A stretch of 33,808 nucleotides of DNA from Streptomyces sp. SID4985 (GTDB taxonomy: Bacteria; Actinomycetota; Actinomycetes; Streptomycetales; Streptomycetaceae). The DNA lies in contig NZ_WWIR01000525.1 in assembly GCF_009863025.1 (NCBI RefSeq), positions 1 to 33,808 of the forward strand, given 5' to 3'. Position 1 is the stretch's first letter, and each line of letters starts with the position of its first letter. Below are positions 15,625 through 24,239 of this stretch, piece by piece. A model generated the notes under the pieces. It did no database searches. It saw only the letters and a program-made list of their open reading frames with translations, and was not told the DNA's origin. The translations under genes were made by a program, and so were the position numbers.

Positions 15625-16882
15625 AGCCAGCCCAGTCCTCGACTTCGTGGGGATCGGCCTCGGCCCCTTCAACCTCGGCCTGGCCTGCCTCACCGAGCCC
15701 ATCGACGAGCTGAACGGCGTCTTCCTCGACTCCAAGCCGGACTTCGAGTGGCACGCCGGGATGTTCCTCGACGGCGCCCACCTCCAGACGCCGTTCATGT
15801 CGGACCTGGTCACCCTGGCCGACCCGACCTCGCCGTACTCCTTCCTCAACTACCTGAAGGATAAGGGCCGTCTGTACTCGTTCTACATCCGCGAGAACTT
15901 CTACCCGCTGCGCGTGGAGTACGACGACTACTGCCGCTGGGCCGCGAACAAGCTGACCAGCGTGCGCTTCGGCACGACGGTCACCGAAGTCACCTACGAG
16001 GACGGCGTGTACGCCGTGCGCACGGACGCCGGTGACACCTACCGCTCCAATCACCTGGTCCTCGGCACCGGCACCCCGCCGTACATCCCCGAGGCGTGCC
16101 AGGACCTCGGCGGTGACTTGCTGCACAACTCCCGCTATCTCCAGCACAAGGCGGAGCTGCAGAGGAAGCGCTCCATCACCCTGGTCGGCAGCGGCCAGTC
16201 GGCGGCGGAGATCTACTACGACCTGCTCAGCGAGATCGACGTCCACGGCTACCGGCTGAACTGGGTCACCCGCTCCCCGCGCTTCTTCCCGCTCGAATAC
16301 ACCAAGCTCACGCTGGAGATGACCTCCCCGGAGTACATCGACTACTTCCACGCGCTCCCGGAGGACACCCGCTACCGGCTCGCCACCGCGCAGAAGGGCC
16401 TGTTCAAGGGCATCGACGGCGAGCTGATCAACGAGATCTTCGACCTGCTCTACCAGAAGAACCTCGGCGGCCCGGTCCCCACCCGCCTGCTCACCAACTC
16501 CGCGCTCATCAACGCCCGTTACGAGGGCGGCAGCTACACCCTCGCCTTCCGTCAGGAGGAGCAGGGCAAGGACTTCGAGCTGGAGAGCGAAGGCCTGGTC
16601 CTCGCCACCGGCTACCGGTACCGCGAGCCGGAGTTCCTCAAGCCCGTCCGGGACCGGCTGCGTTACGACTCCCACGGCAACTTCGACATCGCCCGCAACT
16701 ACGCGATCGACACCACCGGCCGGGGCGTCTTCCTCCAGAACGCCGGTGTCCACACCCACAGCGTCACCAGCCCCGACCTGGGCATGGGGCCCTACCGGAA
16801 CGCCTCCATCATCCGCGACCTGCTCGGCAGGGAGTACTACCCGGTGGAGAAGACCATCGCCTTCCAGGAGTTCGCCGTATGA
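15608..16882 (+). CDS. desB: Cadaverine N-hydroxylase DesB
   Basis: A 424-aa FAD- and NADPH-dependent N-monooxygenase of the IucD/PvdA/SidA family, converting cadaverine to N-hydroxycadaverine. Motifs: [12 protein letters not shown] (FAD-binding, ~14-25), [47 protein letters not shown] (NADPH-binding, ~195) and [14 protein letters not shown] near the C-terminus. The start is TTG at 15608 (reads MTALPEAS), 4 nt after GGGAGAG and 17 bp inside the end of desA, indicating translational coupling. The rare TTG may hold DesB below DesA. Confidence 0.94.
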   Translation: MTALPEASPVLDFVGIGLGPFNLGLACLTEPIDELNGVFLDSKPDFEWHAGMFLDGAHLQTPFMSDLVTLADPTSPYSFLNYLKDKGRLYSFYIRENFYPLRVEYDDYCRWAANKLTSVRFGTTVTEVTYEDGVYAVRTDAGDTYRSNHLVLGTGTPPYIPEACQDLGGDLLHNSRYLQHKAELQRKRSITLVGSGQSAAEIYYDLLSEIDVHGYRLNWVTRSPRFFPLEYTKLTLEMTSPEYIDYFHALPEDTRYRLATAQKGLFKGIDGELINEIFDLLYQKNLGGPVPTRLLTNSALINARYEGGSYTLAFRQEEQGKDFELESEGLVLATGYRYREPEFLKPVRDRLRYDSHGNFDIARNYAIDTTGRGVFLQNAGVHTHSVTSPDLGMGPYRNASIIRDLLGREYYPVEKTIAFQEFAV

Positions 16883-17412
16883 CCTTCACGATCCGCCCGC
16901 TCGACCCCCTGAAGGACGCGGGTCTCGTCCACGGCTGGGTCACGGACCCGAAGGCCGCGTTCTGGATGATGCAGGACGCGCGTCAGGTGGACGTCGAGCG
17001 CGCCTACATGGAGATCGCGGCCGACGCGCACCACCACGCCTTCCTCGGCCTGGACGAGGCCGGAGTGCCGGTCTTCCTGATGGAGAGCTACGACCCGGCC
17101 CACCGGGAGCTGGTGGGGCTGTACGAGCCCGAGGAGGGGGATGTCGGGATGCACTTCCTGGTCCCGCCCACGGACACGCCCGTGCACGGCTTCACCCGGT
17201 CGGTGATCACGGCCGTGATGGCGCATCTGTTCGCGGACCCGGCGACCCGGCGTGTGGTCGTGGAGCCGGACGTCAGGAACAAGGCCGTGCACGTGCTCAA
17301 CGAGGCCGTCGGCTTCGAGGCCGTACGCGAGATAGAGAAGCCCGAGAAGCGCGCCCTGCTGAGCTTCTGCACGCGGGAGCGGTTCGAGGCGGCGACGGGG
17401 GTGGCCGCATGA
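16879..17412 (+). CDS. desC: N-hydroxycadaverine acyltransferase DesC
   Basis: A 177-aa GNAT-fold acyltransferase of the IucB/AlcB siderophore group. It acylates N-hydroxycadaverine with succinyl-CoA or acetyl-CoA to give the hydroxamate monomers. Characteristic segments: [30 protein letters not shown] at the N-terminus, [23 protein letters not shown], and [23 protein letters not shown] (acetyl-CoA-binding region, ~130-152). ATG overlaps the desB stop in ATGA, and its own stop overlaps desD in the same way. Confidence 0.94.
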   Translation: MTFTIRPLDPLKDAGLVHGWVTDPKAAFWMMQDARQVDVERAYMEIAADAHHHAFLGLDEAGVPVFLMESYDPAHRELVGLYEPEEGDVGMHFLVPPTDTPVHGFTRSVITAVMAHLFADPATRRVVVEPDVRNKAVHVLNEAVGFEAVREIEKPEKRALLSFCTRERFEAATGVAA

Positions 17413-19196
17413 GCCTCGCCGATTCCGTCGCCCACCTCTCCCCCGAGCGCTGGGAGCAGGCCAACCGCCTGCTGATCCGCAAAGCCCTCTCCGAGTTCGC
17501 CCACGAGCGGCTGCTCGCGCCCGAGGAGGACGGGGAGGGCGGGGAGGGCGGGGAGCGGTATGTCGTCCGCAGCGACGACAAGCTCACCTCGTACCGCTTC
17601 TCGGCCGTCCGCCGGGGCCTGGACCACTGGCAGATCGACGCCGGTTCGATCGCCCGGCACCGGGACGGCTCCGAACTCCCGCTCGCCGCGCTGGACTTCT
17701 TCATCGAGTTCAAGGAGTCGCTCGGCCTGAGCGACGAGATCCTGCCGGTGTACCTGGAGGAGATCTCCTCCACCCTGTCCGGCACCTGCTACAAGCTGAC
17801 CAAGCCCCGCGTCACCGCGAAGGAGCTGGCGGCCGGCTCGTTCCAGGAGATCGAGACCGGGATGACCGAGGGCCACCCCTGCTTCGTCGCGAACAACGGG
17901 CGGCTCGGCTTCGGTGTGCACGAGTATCTGGCGTACGCGCCGGAGACCGCGAGCCCGGTGAAACTGGTCTGGCTGGCCGCGCACCGCTCGCGTGCCGCGT
18001 TCACCGCCGGGGCGGGCGTCGAGTACGAGGAGTTCTTCCGCCGGGAGCTGGGCGACGCCGCCCTGGAGCGGTTCCGGGGCGTCCTCACCGGGCAGGGCCT
18101 CGACCCGGAGGACTACCTGCTGATCCCGGTCCACCCCTGGCAGTGGTGGAACAAGCTCAGCGTGACGTTCGCCGCCGAGGTGGCCCGCCGCCATCTGGTG
18201 TGCCTGGGCGAGGGCGAGGACGAGTATCTGGCCCAGCAGTCCATCCGGACCTTCTTCAACACCTCGCACCCGGAGAAGCACTACGTGAAGACGGCCCTGT
18301 CCGTCCTCAACATGGGCTTCATGCGCGGTCTTTCGGCCGCCTACATGGAGGCGACCCCGGCGATCAACGACTGGCTGGCCCAGCTCATCGAGAGCGACCC
18401 GGTCCTGCGCGACACGGGCCTGACGATCATCCGCGAGCGGGCGGCCGTCGGCTACCGGCACCTGGAGTACGAGCAGGCGACCGACCGCTACTCGCCCTAC
18501 CGCAAGATGCTGGCCGCGCTGTGGCGCGAGAGCCCGGTGGCCACGCTCGCCGAGGGCGAGTCGCTCGCGACCATGGCCTCGCTGCTCCACACCGACCACG
18601 AGGGCGCCTCCTTCGCGGCCGCGCTGATCGAGCGGTCCGGGCTCTCGCCCGTCGAGTGGCTGCGGGAGTACCTGCGCGCCTACTACGTGCCGCTGCTGCA
18701 CAGCTTCTACGCCTACGACCTGGTGTTCATGCCGCACGGCGAGAACGTGATCCTGGTCCTGGCGGACGGCGCGGTCCGGCGCGCGGTGTACAAGGACATC
18801 GCGGAGGAGATCGCCGTCATGGACCCGGACGCGGTGCTGCCGCCCGAGGTCCGGCGCATCCGGGTCGAGGTGCCCGAGGACACGAAGCTGCTGTCGATCT
18901 TCACCGACGTCTTCGACTGCTTCTTCCGCTTCCTCGCGTCCGACCTGGCCGCCGAGGGCGTCCTCACCGAGGACGAGTTCTGGGGCACGGTCGCGGAGAT
19001 CACCCGCGAGTACCAGGCGGCGAACCCGCAGCTGGCGGAGAAGTTCGCGCAGTACGACATGTTCGCGCCGGAGTTCGCGCTGTCCTGCCTGAACCGGCTC
19101 CAGCTGCGCAACAACAAGCAGATGGTGGACCTCACCGACCCCTCCGGCGCGCTCCAGCTCATCGGCACCCTGCGGAACCCGCTCGCGGGGTTCTGA
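17409..19196 (+). CDS. desD: Desferrioxamine NIS synthetase DesD
   Basis: A 595-aa IucA/IucC-type (NRPS-independent siderophore) synthetase. It adenylates the carboxylate of succinyl-hydroxycadaverine and condenses and cyclises units to desferrioxamine E/B. Motifs: STLSGTCYKLTKPRVTAKEL (~120), TEGHPCFVANNGRLGFG (~150), LIPVHPWQWWNK (~237), SIRTFFNTSHPEKHYVKTALSVLNMGFMRGLS (~275-310), GYRHLEYEQATDRYSPYRKM and FMPHGENVILVL (~440). ATG at 17409 overlaps the desC stop; the frame is open far upstream as a shadow. An acidic Gly/Glu run near residues 40-48 is encoded by 9-bp tandem repeats. Confidence 0.95.
   Translation: MSLADSVAHLSPERWEQANRLLIRKALSEFAHERLLAPEEDGEGGEGGERYVVRSDDKLTSYRFSAVRRGLDHWQIDAGSIARHRDGSELPLAALDFFIEFKESLGLSDEILPVYLEEISSTLSGTCYKLTKPRVTAKELAAGSFQEIETGMTEGHPCFVANNGRLGFGVHEYLAYAPETASPVKLVWLAAHRSRAAFTAGAGVEYEEFFRRELGDAALERFRGVLTGQGLDPEDYLLIPVHPWQWWNKLSVTFAAEVARRHLVCLGEGEDEYLAQQSIRTFFNTSHPEKHYVKTALSVLNMGFMRGLSAAYMEATPAINDWLAQLIESDPVLRDTGLTIIRERAAVGYRHLEYEQATDRYSPYRKMLAALWRESPVATLAEGESLATMASLLHTDHEGASFAAALIERSGLSPVEWLREYLRAYYVPLLHSFYAYDLVFMPHGENVILVLADGAVRRAVYKDIAEEIAVMDPDAVLPPEVRRIRVEVPEDTKLLSIFTDVFDCFFRFLASDLAAEGVLTEDEFWGTVAEITREYQAANPQLAEKFAQYDMFAPEFALSCLNRLQLRNNKQMVDLTDPSGALQLIGTLRNPLAGF
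17532..17558. repeat. 9-bp tandem repeat inside desD
   Basis: GGGGAGGGC occurs twice exactly (17532-17540, 17541-17549), followed by GGGGAGCGG. It encodes an E-G-G run in a variable loop near the DesD N-terminus and is a likely slippage site that stays in frame. Confidence 0.8.
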
Positions 19197-19212
19197 CAGG
19201 CGCGAAGACGGA

Positions 19213-19248
19213 CGGGCACCCCGGAAGTACGGTCCTCCGGGGTGCCCG
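19213..19248 (+). terminator. Terminator of the desABCD operon
   Basis: Perfect 13-bp stem: CGGGCACCCCGGA (19213-19225) with TCCGGGGTGCCCG (19236-19248), 10-nt loop, followed by TTTCCC. It also lies downstream of the convergent phosphatase gene. Confidence 0.9.
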
Positions 19249-19282
19249 TTTCCCGTGCCGCCCTGAGCGCCGCTTCGCAGCG

Positions 19283-20875
19283 CTACTTCGCCCTGCGCGC
19301 CACCGTGAAGTGGTCGATCCGCTCGCCGGTCTCCGCGATGCCGGACACGGTCAGCGTGGCTGTACGCCCCTTCGGCGCGGGCGTGACGTCCACGCGCAGG
19401 AAGGAGTAGTCGAGGTAGCGCACCCGGGACCAGGTGACCGACTCGTCGCGCTTGCCGTCCTTGAGGTTGACGAAGGAGGCCACGGACTCGACCTCGTGCT
19501 CGTTCCCCTCGTAGGAGTCGGGCGCGGTGAAGGCGTACAGGCTCCGCCCGGCCGCGCCCGCCGTGACGTAGACGACGCCCTCGGTCTCCGGGTAGGCGGT
19601 GCCGCCGACGGGGAGCTTCTTGACGACCCTGTCGCCCTTGATCACGTCGGTGCGCTCGTACTGGTGGTTGTGGCCGTTGATGACCAGGTCCACGGTGTAC
19701 TTCTCGAACAGCGGCACCCACTCCTCGCGCACCCCGCCCTCGGAGGCGTGGGCGGTGGAGGTGCAGTAGGCGCAGTGGTGGAAGAAGACCACGACGAAGT
19801 CCACGTCCCTCGCGGCGCGGTACCTCTTCAGCTGGGTCTCCAGCCACGTGGTCTGCGTGCCGCCGGAGATGCCGAGGTTGGCCGGGATCTCGTACGAGAT
19901 GTCGTTGGCGTCCAGGGAGATCACGGCGGTGTTGCCGTAGACGAAGGAGTAGACGCCGGGGAGGTTCCGGTGGTCGGGGCCGTTGTCGGGGAGGGTCCAG
20001 CGGGCCTCCTCGCCGCCGTAGCCGTTGGGCGAGTACCAGGCCTCCATGTCGTGGTTGCCGTAGGCGGGCATCCAGGGGACCTGCTTGGCGACGGACTCGG
20101 TCTGGTGCAGGAACTGGTCCCAGGTGCGCGAGTCGAAGCCGGTGTCGGTGGTCTTGCCTGCGCCGGCCGGGTCGCCGTAGGCGATGTCGCCCGCGTGGAG
20201 GTGGAAGGCGGGGTTCTGGCCGAGGATCAGGGCGTTGTTGGCCAGGCCGTGGTAGCCGACGCCCTCGTCACCGAAGGCGGTGAAGGTGAAGGGCTTCTTC
20301 CCGGCGGGGGCGGTGGTGAAGGTGCCGAGGGTGCCGAGGAGATGGGGCGCGGCGGGGTCGAAGCCCTGGTGGCCGACGCCGTAGTAATAGGTCTGGCCGG
20401 GGCGCAGGTGGGTCAGCTTCGCGTGCACGTAGTACTGGGTGTGGTCGCCGCTCGCGCCGACCCCGGCCGGGGTGTGGAGGGTACGGACCTCGGCCTGGAT
20501 CTTGCGGGAGAGGTCCCAGGGCTGGGCGCCGATCCGGATGAAGGGCCGCTTGACCGCGACGGGCACCTGCCAGGAGACGGTGACCTCGGTGCGCGGGTCG
20601 TTACCCCAGGCCAGATGGCGTCCGAAGGGGGCGACGAGGGCACCGTCGACGGTCTCGGCGGGGCGGTGGGCGGGGATCGTGGCGGCGGTGGCCGGGGCGG
20701 CGGCCGCGGCCTGGGTGCCGGAGACGAACGCGCCGCCGACGACGGTGCCCACGGTCACGGCGCCGCCTCTGATCATGTTCCGCCGGGAGAATCTGGCGCG
20801 CAGATACTCGTGCCGCTCGGCCATGCTCATGCGCTCGGCCAGCTTCTCGGGTACGCCCATACGAGGAATGTCCAT
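19283..20875 (-). CDS. Tat-exported purple-acid-type metallophosphoesterase
   Basis: A 530-aa secreted phosphatase. The start at 20875 (MDIPRMGV) is where similarity begins; the open frame above it is not protein-like. SRRNMIRGGAVTVGTVVGGAFVSG (~29-52) is a twin-arginine signal with AxA-type cleavage sites. A fibronectin/PAP N-domain follows, then the binuclear metal set in order: FTAFGDEGVG (GD), HAGDIAYGD (GDxxY, Tyr ligand), AYGNHDME (GNHD), VVVFFHHCAYC (His) and VINGHNHQYERT (GHxH). This order and the Tyr define purple acid phosphatase type enzymes, which release phosphate from extracellular esters. No PHO-box direct repeats were recognised upstream. In S. coelicolor I recall a hexosaminidase at this position. 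Confidence 0.9.
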   Translation of the reverse strand: MDIPRMGVPEKLAERMSMAERHEYLRARFSRRNMIRGGAVTVGTVVGGAFVSGTQAAAAAPATAATIPAHRPAETVDGALVAPFGRHLAWGNDPRTEVTVSWQVPVAVKRPFIRIGAQPWDLSRKIQAEVRTLHTPAGVGASGDHTQYYVHAKLTHLRPGQTYYYGVGHQGFDPAAPHLLGTLGTFTTAPAGKKPFTFTAFGDEGVGYHGLANNALILGQNPAFHLHAGDIAYGDPAGAGKTTDTGFDSRTWDQFLHQTESVAKQVPWMPAYGNHDMEAWYSPNGYGGEEARWTLPDNGPDHRNLPGVYSFVYGNTAVISLDANDISYEIPANLGISGGTQTTWLETQLKRYRAARDVDFVVVFFHHCAYCTSTAHASEGGVREEWVPLFEKYTVDLVINGHNHQYERTDVIKGDRVVKKLPVGGTAYPETEGVVYVTAGAAGRSLYAFTAPDSYEGNEHEVESVASFVNLKDGKRDESVTWSRVRYLDYSFLRVDVTPAPKGRTATLTVSGIAETGERIDHFTVARRAK

Positions 20876-21025
20876 GTCACCGAAAGGTGCCGGGCGCGGG
20901 CGACGCCGCTCGGGACGCGGAGTGGATTTCCGGCTAACAGCACCCCATCGGAGCCCCAACAGGCGCTTGCCCGATTTCGGGCAAGATTCTTGCGAAAGTC
21001 GCCGCCGTGCCCCAGGATCTACCGG

Positions 21026-21283
21026 GTGCACGAGGAACTTGTCGATCATCTGACGCGCTCCACCCCGCTGAACAGGGGCGAAGCGCTGCGGGTGATCCAG
21101 GACGTGCTGGCCTACTTCGACGAGACGACTCAGGAGTACGTCCGTCGCCGCCACCGTGAACTGCAGGCCGAGGGCCTGCGGAACACGGCGATCTTCGACC
21201 GGATCGAGGCGGACCTGAAATACCGGGCCGTGGCACCGCCGGAGCTGACGCTCAGGCAACTGCGCCGCATGGTCTACGGCTGA
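21026..21283 (+). CDS. Conserved-looking 85-aa protein upstream of glmS
   Basis: An 85-aa soluble, charged, probably all-helical protein (HEELVDHLTRSTPLNRGEAL, then RVIQDVLAYFDETTQEYVRRRHRELQAEG). The GTG at 21026 is preceded by AGGA at 9 nt; no ATG exists near. The high charge and amphipathic pattern suggest a small binding protein. I do not recognise the family. It ends 28 bp before glmS, so it may be co-transcribed with it. Divergent from the phosphatase gene across 150 bp. Confidence 0.7.
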   Translation: MHEELVDHLTRSTPLNRGEALRVIQDVLAYFDETTQEYVRRRHRELQAEGLRNTAIFDRIEADLKYRAVAPPELTLRQLRRMVYG

Positions 21284-21311
21284 GAAACTCCAGGGTGAGG
21301 GAAGACTTCAT

Positions 21312-23129
21312 ATGTGCGGAATTGTCGGATACATCGGTAGGCGTGACGTCGCTCCCCTGCTCCTGGAGGGCCTCCAGCGCCTGGAGTACCGGGGCTACGA
21401 CTCGGCGGGCATCGTCGTCTCCAGCCCCAAGACGCCGGCCCTGAAGATGGTCAAGGCCAAGGGCCGGGTCCGCGACCTGGAGGCCAAGGTCCCCGCGCGC
21501 TTCAAGGGCACCACCGGCATCGCCCACACCCGCTGGGCCACGCACGGCGCCCCGTCCGACGTGAACGCCCACCCGCACATGTCGGCGGACAGCAAGGTCG
21601 CCGTCGTGCACAACGGCATCATCGACAACGCCTCCGACCTGCGCCGCAAGCTGGAGGCGGACGGCGTCGAGTTCCTCTCCGACACCGACACCGAGGTCCT
21701 CACCCACCTGGTCGCCCGCTCGACGGCCGAGAAGCTGGAGGACAAGGTCCGCGAGGCGCTGCGCGTCGTCGAGGGCACCTACGGCATCGCCGTCATGCAC
21801 GCCGACTTCCCCGACCGCATCGTGGTCGCCCGCAACGGCTCCCCGGTCGTGCTCGGCATCGGCGAGAAGGAGATGTTCGTCGCCTCGGACATCGCCGCCC
21901 TGGTCGCCCACACCCGCCAGGTCGTCACCCTGGACGACGGCGAGATGGCCACCCTCAAGGCCGACGACTTCCGCACCTACACCACCGAGGGCACCCGGAC
22001 CAGCTCCGAGCCCACCACCGTGGAGTGGGAGGCCGCGTCGTACGACATGGGCGGCCACGACACCTACATGCACAAGGAGATCTTCGAGCAGGCCGACGCC
22101 GTGGACCGCGTGCTGCGCGGCCGCATCGACGACCGCTTCTCCACCGTGCACCTCGGCGGCCTCAACCTGGACGCCCGCGAGGCGCGCCAGATCCGCCGCG
22201 TGAAGATCCTCGGCTGCGGCACCTCGTACCACGCGGGCATGATCGGCGCCCAGATGATCGAGGAGCTGGCCCGCATCCCCGCCGACGCCGAGCCCGCCTC
22301 CGAGTTCCGCTACCGCAACGCGGTCGTGGACCCCGACACCCTCTACATCGCGGTCTCGCAGTCCGGTGAGACGTACGACGTGCTCGCGGCCGTCCAGGAG
22401 CTGAAGCGCAAGGGCGCCCGCGTCCTGGGCGTCGTCAACGTGGTCGGCTCGGCGATCGCCCGCGAGGCGGACGGCGGCATGTACGTGCACGCCGGGCCCG
22501 AGGTCTGCGTGGTGTCCACCAAGTGCTTCACCAACATGACCGTCGCCTTCGCGCTGCTCGCCCTGCACCTGGGCCGCACCCGCGACCTGTCCGTGCGGGA
22601 CGGCAAGCGGATCATCGAGGGCCTGCGCAAGCTGCCCCAGCAGATCACCGAGATCCTCAAGCAGGAAGAGGAGATCAAGGTGCTGGCGGAGCAGTTCGCC
22701 GACGCCCGCTCGATGCTCTTCATCGGCCGCGTCCGGGGCTACCCGGTGGCGCGTGAGGCCTCCCTGAAGCTCAAGGAGGTCTCGTACATCCACGCCGAGG
22801 CCTACCCCGCCTCCGAGCTCAAGCACGGCCCGCTGGCCCTGATCGAGCCCGCCCTGCCGACGGTCGCCATCGTCCCGGACGACGACCTGCTGGAGAAGAA
22901 CCGCGCCGCCCTGGAGGAGATCAAGGCCCGCAGCGGCAAGATCCTCGCGGTCGCCCACCAGGAGCAGGAGAAGGCCGACCAGACGATCATCGTCCCGAAG
23001 AACGAGGACGAGCTGGACCCGATCCTCATGGGCATCCCGCTCCAGCTGCTCGCCTACCACACGGCGAAGGCCCTGGGCCGCGACATCGACAAGCCGCGCA
23101 ACCTGGCGAAGTCGGTGACGGTGGAGTAG
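21312..23129 (+). CDS. glmS: Glutamine-fructose-6-phosphate aminotransferase (isomerising)
   Basis: A 605-aa enzyme making glucosamine-6-phosphate from fructose-6-phosphate and glutamine, the entry to cell-wall amino sugars. The N-terminal class II glutaminase starts with catalytic Cys2 (MCGIVGYIG) and includes HTRWATHGAPSDVNAHPH and HNGIIDN. Two SIS isomerase domains follow: LGCGTSYHAGMIG and SQSGETYDVLAAV (~298-360), then RGYPVAREASLKLKEVSYIHAEAYPASELKHGPLALIE (~475-515), ending NLAKSVTVE. GAGGGAAG lies ~9 nt before the ATG. No glmS ribozyme structure was seen upstream; the 28-bp spacer is too short. Matches the S. coelicolor glmS2 position from memory. Confidence 0.95.
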   Translation: MCGIVGYIGRRDVAPLLLEGLQRLEYRGYDSAGIVVSSPKTPALKMVKAKGRVRDLEAKVPARFKGTTGIAHTRWATHGAPSDVNAHPHMSADSKVAVVHNGIIDNASDLRRKLEADGVEFLSDTDTEVLTHLVARSTAEKLEDKVREALRVVEGTYGIAVMHADFPDRIVVARNGSPVVLGIGEKEMFVASDIAALVAHTRQVVTLDDGEMATLKADDFRTYTTEGTRTSSEPTTVEWEAASYDMGGHDTYMHKEIFEQADAVDRVLRGRIDDRFSTVHLGGLNLDAREARQIRRVKILGCGTSYHAGMIGAQMIEELARIPADAEPASEFRYRNAVVDPDTLYIAVSQSGETYDVLAAVQELKRKGARVLGVVNVVGSAIAREADGGMYVHAGPEVCVVSTKCFTNMTVAFALLALHLGRTRDLSVRDGKRIIEGLRKLPQQITEILKQEEEIKVLAEQFADARSMLFIGRVRGYPVAREASLKLKEVSYIHAEAYPASELKHGPLALIEPALPTVAIVPDDDLLEKNRAALEEIKARSGKILAVAHQEQEKADQTIIVPKNEDELDPILMGIPLQLLAYHTAKALGRDIDKPRNLAKSVTVE

Positions 23130-23151
23130 TCCACCCCCGCTGTCGGAGAAC

Positions 23152-23180
23152 GGACCCCTACGTGCCCCACGTGGGGGTCC
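23152..23180 (+). terminator. Terminator of glmS
   Basis: GGACCCCTACGTG (23152-23164) pairs with CACGTGGGGGTCC (23168-23180) with one mismatch and a 3-nt loop, followed by ATTC. It lies 22 bp after the glmS stop. Confidence 0.85.
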
Positions 23181-23235
23181 ATTCATGTGCCGCCCCCTCG
23201 CCGACGGCCGTCACCCGCCGGCTGCGACACGCACC

Positions 23236-23273
23236 GAAGCCCCCGGCGGGGTACATGCCCCGCCGGGGGCTTC
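23236..23273. terminator. Second, bidirectional terminator between glmS and the stress protein
   Basis: Perfect 16-bp stem GAAGCCCCCGGCGGGG (23236-23251) with CCCCGCCGGGGGCTTC (23258-23273) and a 6-nt loop. With 23152-23180 it insulates the convergent glmS and universal stress protein genes. Confidence 0.85.
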
Positions 23274-23347
23274 CGAACACCTGGTTCGAGGGTCAACTGG
23301 GCGCACTGACAGGCGCGTTGAGCGTTCCGTGCTGCCGAACGCGCCCC

Positions 23348-23875
23348 TCAGGGGATCACGATCACCGGACGGCGAGCCCGTTTGGCCAGCCGTCCCGCCA
23401 CCGAGCCGAAGAGGCGGCCGACGAGGCCGTGGGTCGAGCCGACCACGATCGCGTCCGCCTCGTACTCCCGCCCGACCTCCTCGAGTTCGTGGCAGATATC
23501 GCCGCCGCGCTCGACCAGGATCCAGGGCACCTCGGCGAGATGCTCCGCACAGGCCAGTTCGAGACCGAGCACCTCGGTGCGGTGGTCGGGAACGTCGACG
23601 AAGACGGGCGGCTCGCAGCCCGCCCACACGGTGGTGGGCAGCCGGTTGGCCACATGGACGATGATCAGGCCGGAGCCGGATCGCCGGGCCACGCCGATCG
23701 CGTAGGCGAGGGCGCGCTCGCTGGAGGTGGAGCCGTCGAAGCCGACGACCACTCCGTGCTGGAAGGCGGGATCGCAGGAAGGGCGTGTCTCTTCCGCCGC
23801 CAGGGGGTCGGCCGCCGTCGGTTCGGCAACCGGCCGCTTGCGGTCCGCGGGTTCGAAGAATTCGTGACCGGCCAT
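23348..23875 (-). CDS. Universal stress protein (UspA family)
   Basis: A 175-aa single-domain USP with an extra ~38-residue N-terminal tail. The Rossmann-like domain starts at HGVVVGFDGSTSSERALAYAIG (Asp for ATP) and closes with VVGSTHGLVGRLFGSVAGRLAKRARRPVIVIP. This carries the GxxG-9x-G(S) nucleotide-binding motif, so it belongs to the ATP-binding class. The role is usually stress or dormancy related; no target is evident. The 364-bp upstream gap contains a CsoR-like palindrome 81 bp before the ATG. Confidence 0.92.
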   Translation of the reverse strand: MAGHEFFEPADRKRPVAEPTAADPLAAEETRPSCDPAFQHGVVVGFDGSTSSERALAYAIGVARRSGSGLIIVHVANRLPTTVWAGCEPPVFVDVPDHRTEVLGLELACAEHLAEVPWILVERGGDICHELEEVGREYEADAIVVGSTHGLVGRLFGSVAGRLAKRARRPVIVIP

Positions 23876-23955
23876 GGCTGTCTCGGCGTTGTGATCCTTT
23901 TATGGGAGGGGGACATCGTGCGGCGGAGCTGTGTCCGGGATTCGTCTTCCCAAGC

Positions 23956-23975
23956 CCATACCCCCAAGGGTACGG
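23956..23975. promoter_or_regulatory. CsoR-like operator candidate
   Basis: On the minus strand this reads CCGTACCCTTGGGGGTATGG. The TACCC...GGGGGTATGG layout closely resembles operators of CsoR/CstR copper or persulfide sensors. It lies 81 bp upstream of the universal stress protein ATG. No csoR gene or metal-transport gene is adjacent, so the assignment rests on sequence alone. Confidence 0.35.
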
Positions 23976-24088
23976 CGGCACGCCTCCCGGGCCCAGATCT
24001 CCCGCACGCTCCGTGAGCGGCCCTCCGGGGTGCCCGGGGGGTTCCCCGGAGAATGCACGAGCGGCGCGCGGGGCGCAATGGTCGCTGC

Positions 24089-24112
24089 CCCGTACACGGG
24101 GTTTTGTACGGG
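24089..24112. promoter_or_regulatory. CCCGTAC...GTACGGG inverted repeat
   Basis: Perfect 7-bp arms (24089-24095 and 24106-24112) around a 10-nt spacer in the divergent gap. Could be an operator; the binding protein is unknown. Confidence 0.35.
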
Positions 24113-24142
24113 ATTGCTGGACGGGGCGGCACCGGTTCGGGG

Positions 24143-24193
24143 CCGGTCGGTGACCGTTGTACGGAAATCCGGGCCCGCCCGGTGACCGACCGG
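24143..24193. promoter_or_regulatory. Leader dyad of the 102-aa membrane protein gene
   Basis: CCGGTCGGTGACC (24143-24155) pairs with GGTGACCGACCGG (24181-24193) at 12 of 13 positions around a 25-nt loop, 46 bp before the next ATG. Could be an RNA hairpin in the leader or an operator. Confidence 0.35.
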
Positions 24194-24239
24194 GCCCGGC
24201 CGCGTTGAACCCCCTGAACCGCCGCCCCAGGGAGCCCCG

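Larger units (their letters stand above)
23876..24239. other. Divergent regulatory gap with several dyads
   Basis: Between the stress protein gene and the 102-aa membrane protein gene. It holds a CsoR-like palindrome (23956-23975), a CCCGTAC / GTACGGG inverted repeat (24089-24112), and a 13-bp imperfect inverted repeat (24143-24155 with 24181-24193) close to the membrane protein start. TTGTACGG occurs twice, at 24104 and about 51 bp later. No ORF with a Shine-Dalgarno was found. Confidence 0.5.

Noticed and set aside
17088..19847. 919-aa open frame on the minus strand
   Set aside because: It lies antisense to desC/desD and part of the phosphatase gene, with Arg/Gly/Val-rich composition; the plus-strand genes have strong motifs and operon structure.
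18143..21283. 1046-aa plus-strand frame covering the 85-aa gene
   Set aside because: Most of it is a shadow of desD and of the phosphatase gene. Only the last 85 codons, from the GTG at 21026, look like protein.
21284..21311. glmS ribozyme or riboswitch before glmS
   Set aside because: The 28-bp spacer is far too short and has no suitable structure.
21252..23186. 644-aa open frame on the minus strand
   Set aside because: It is antisense to glmS and an artefact of GC-rich codon use.
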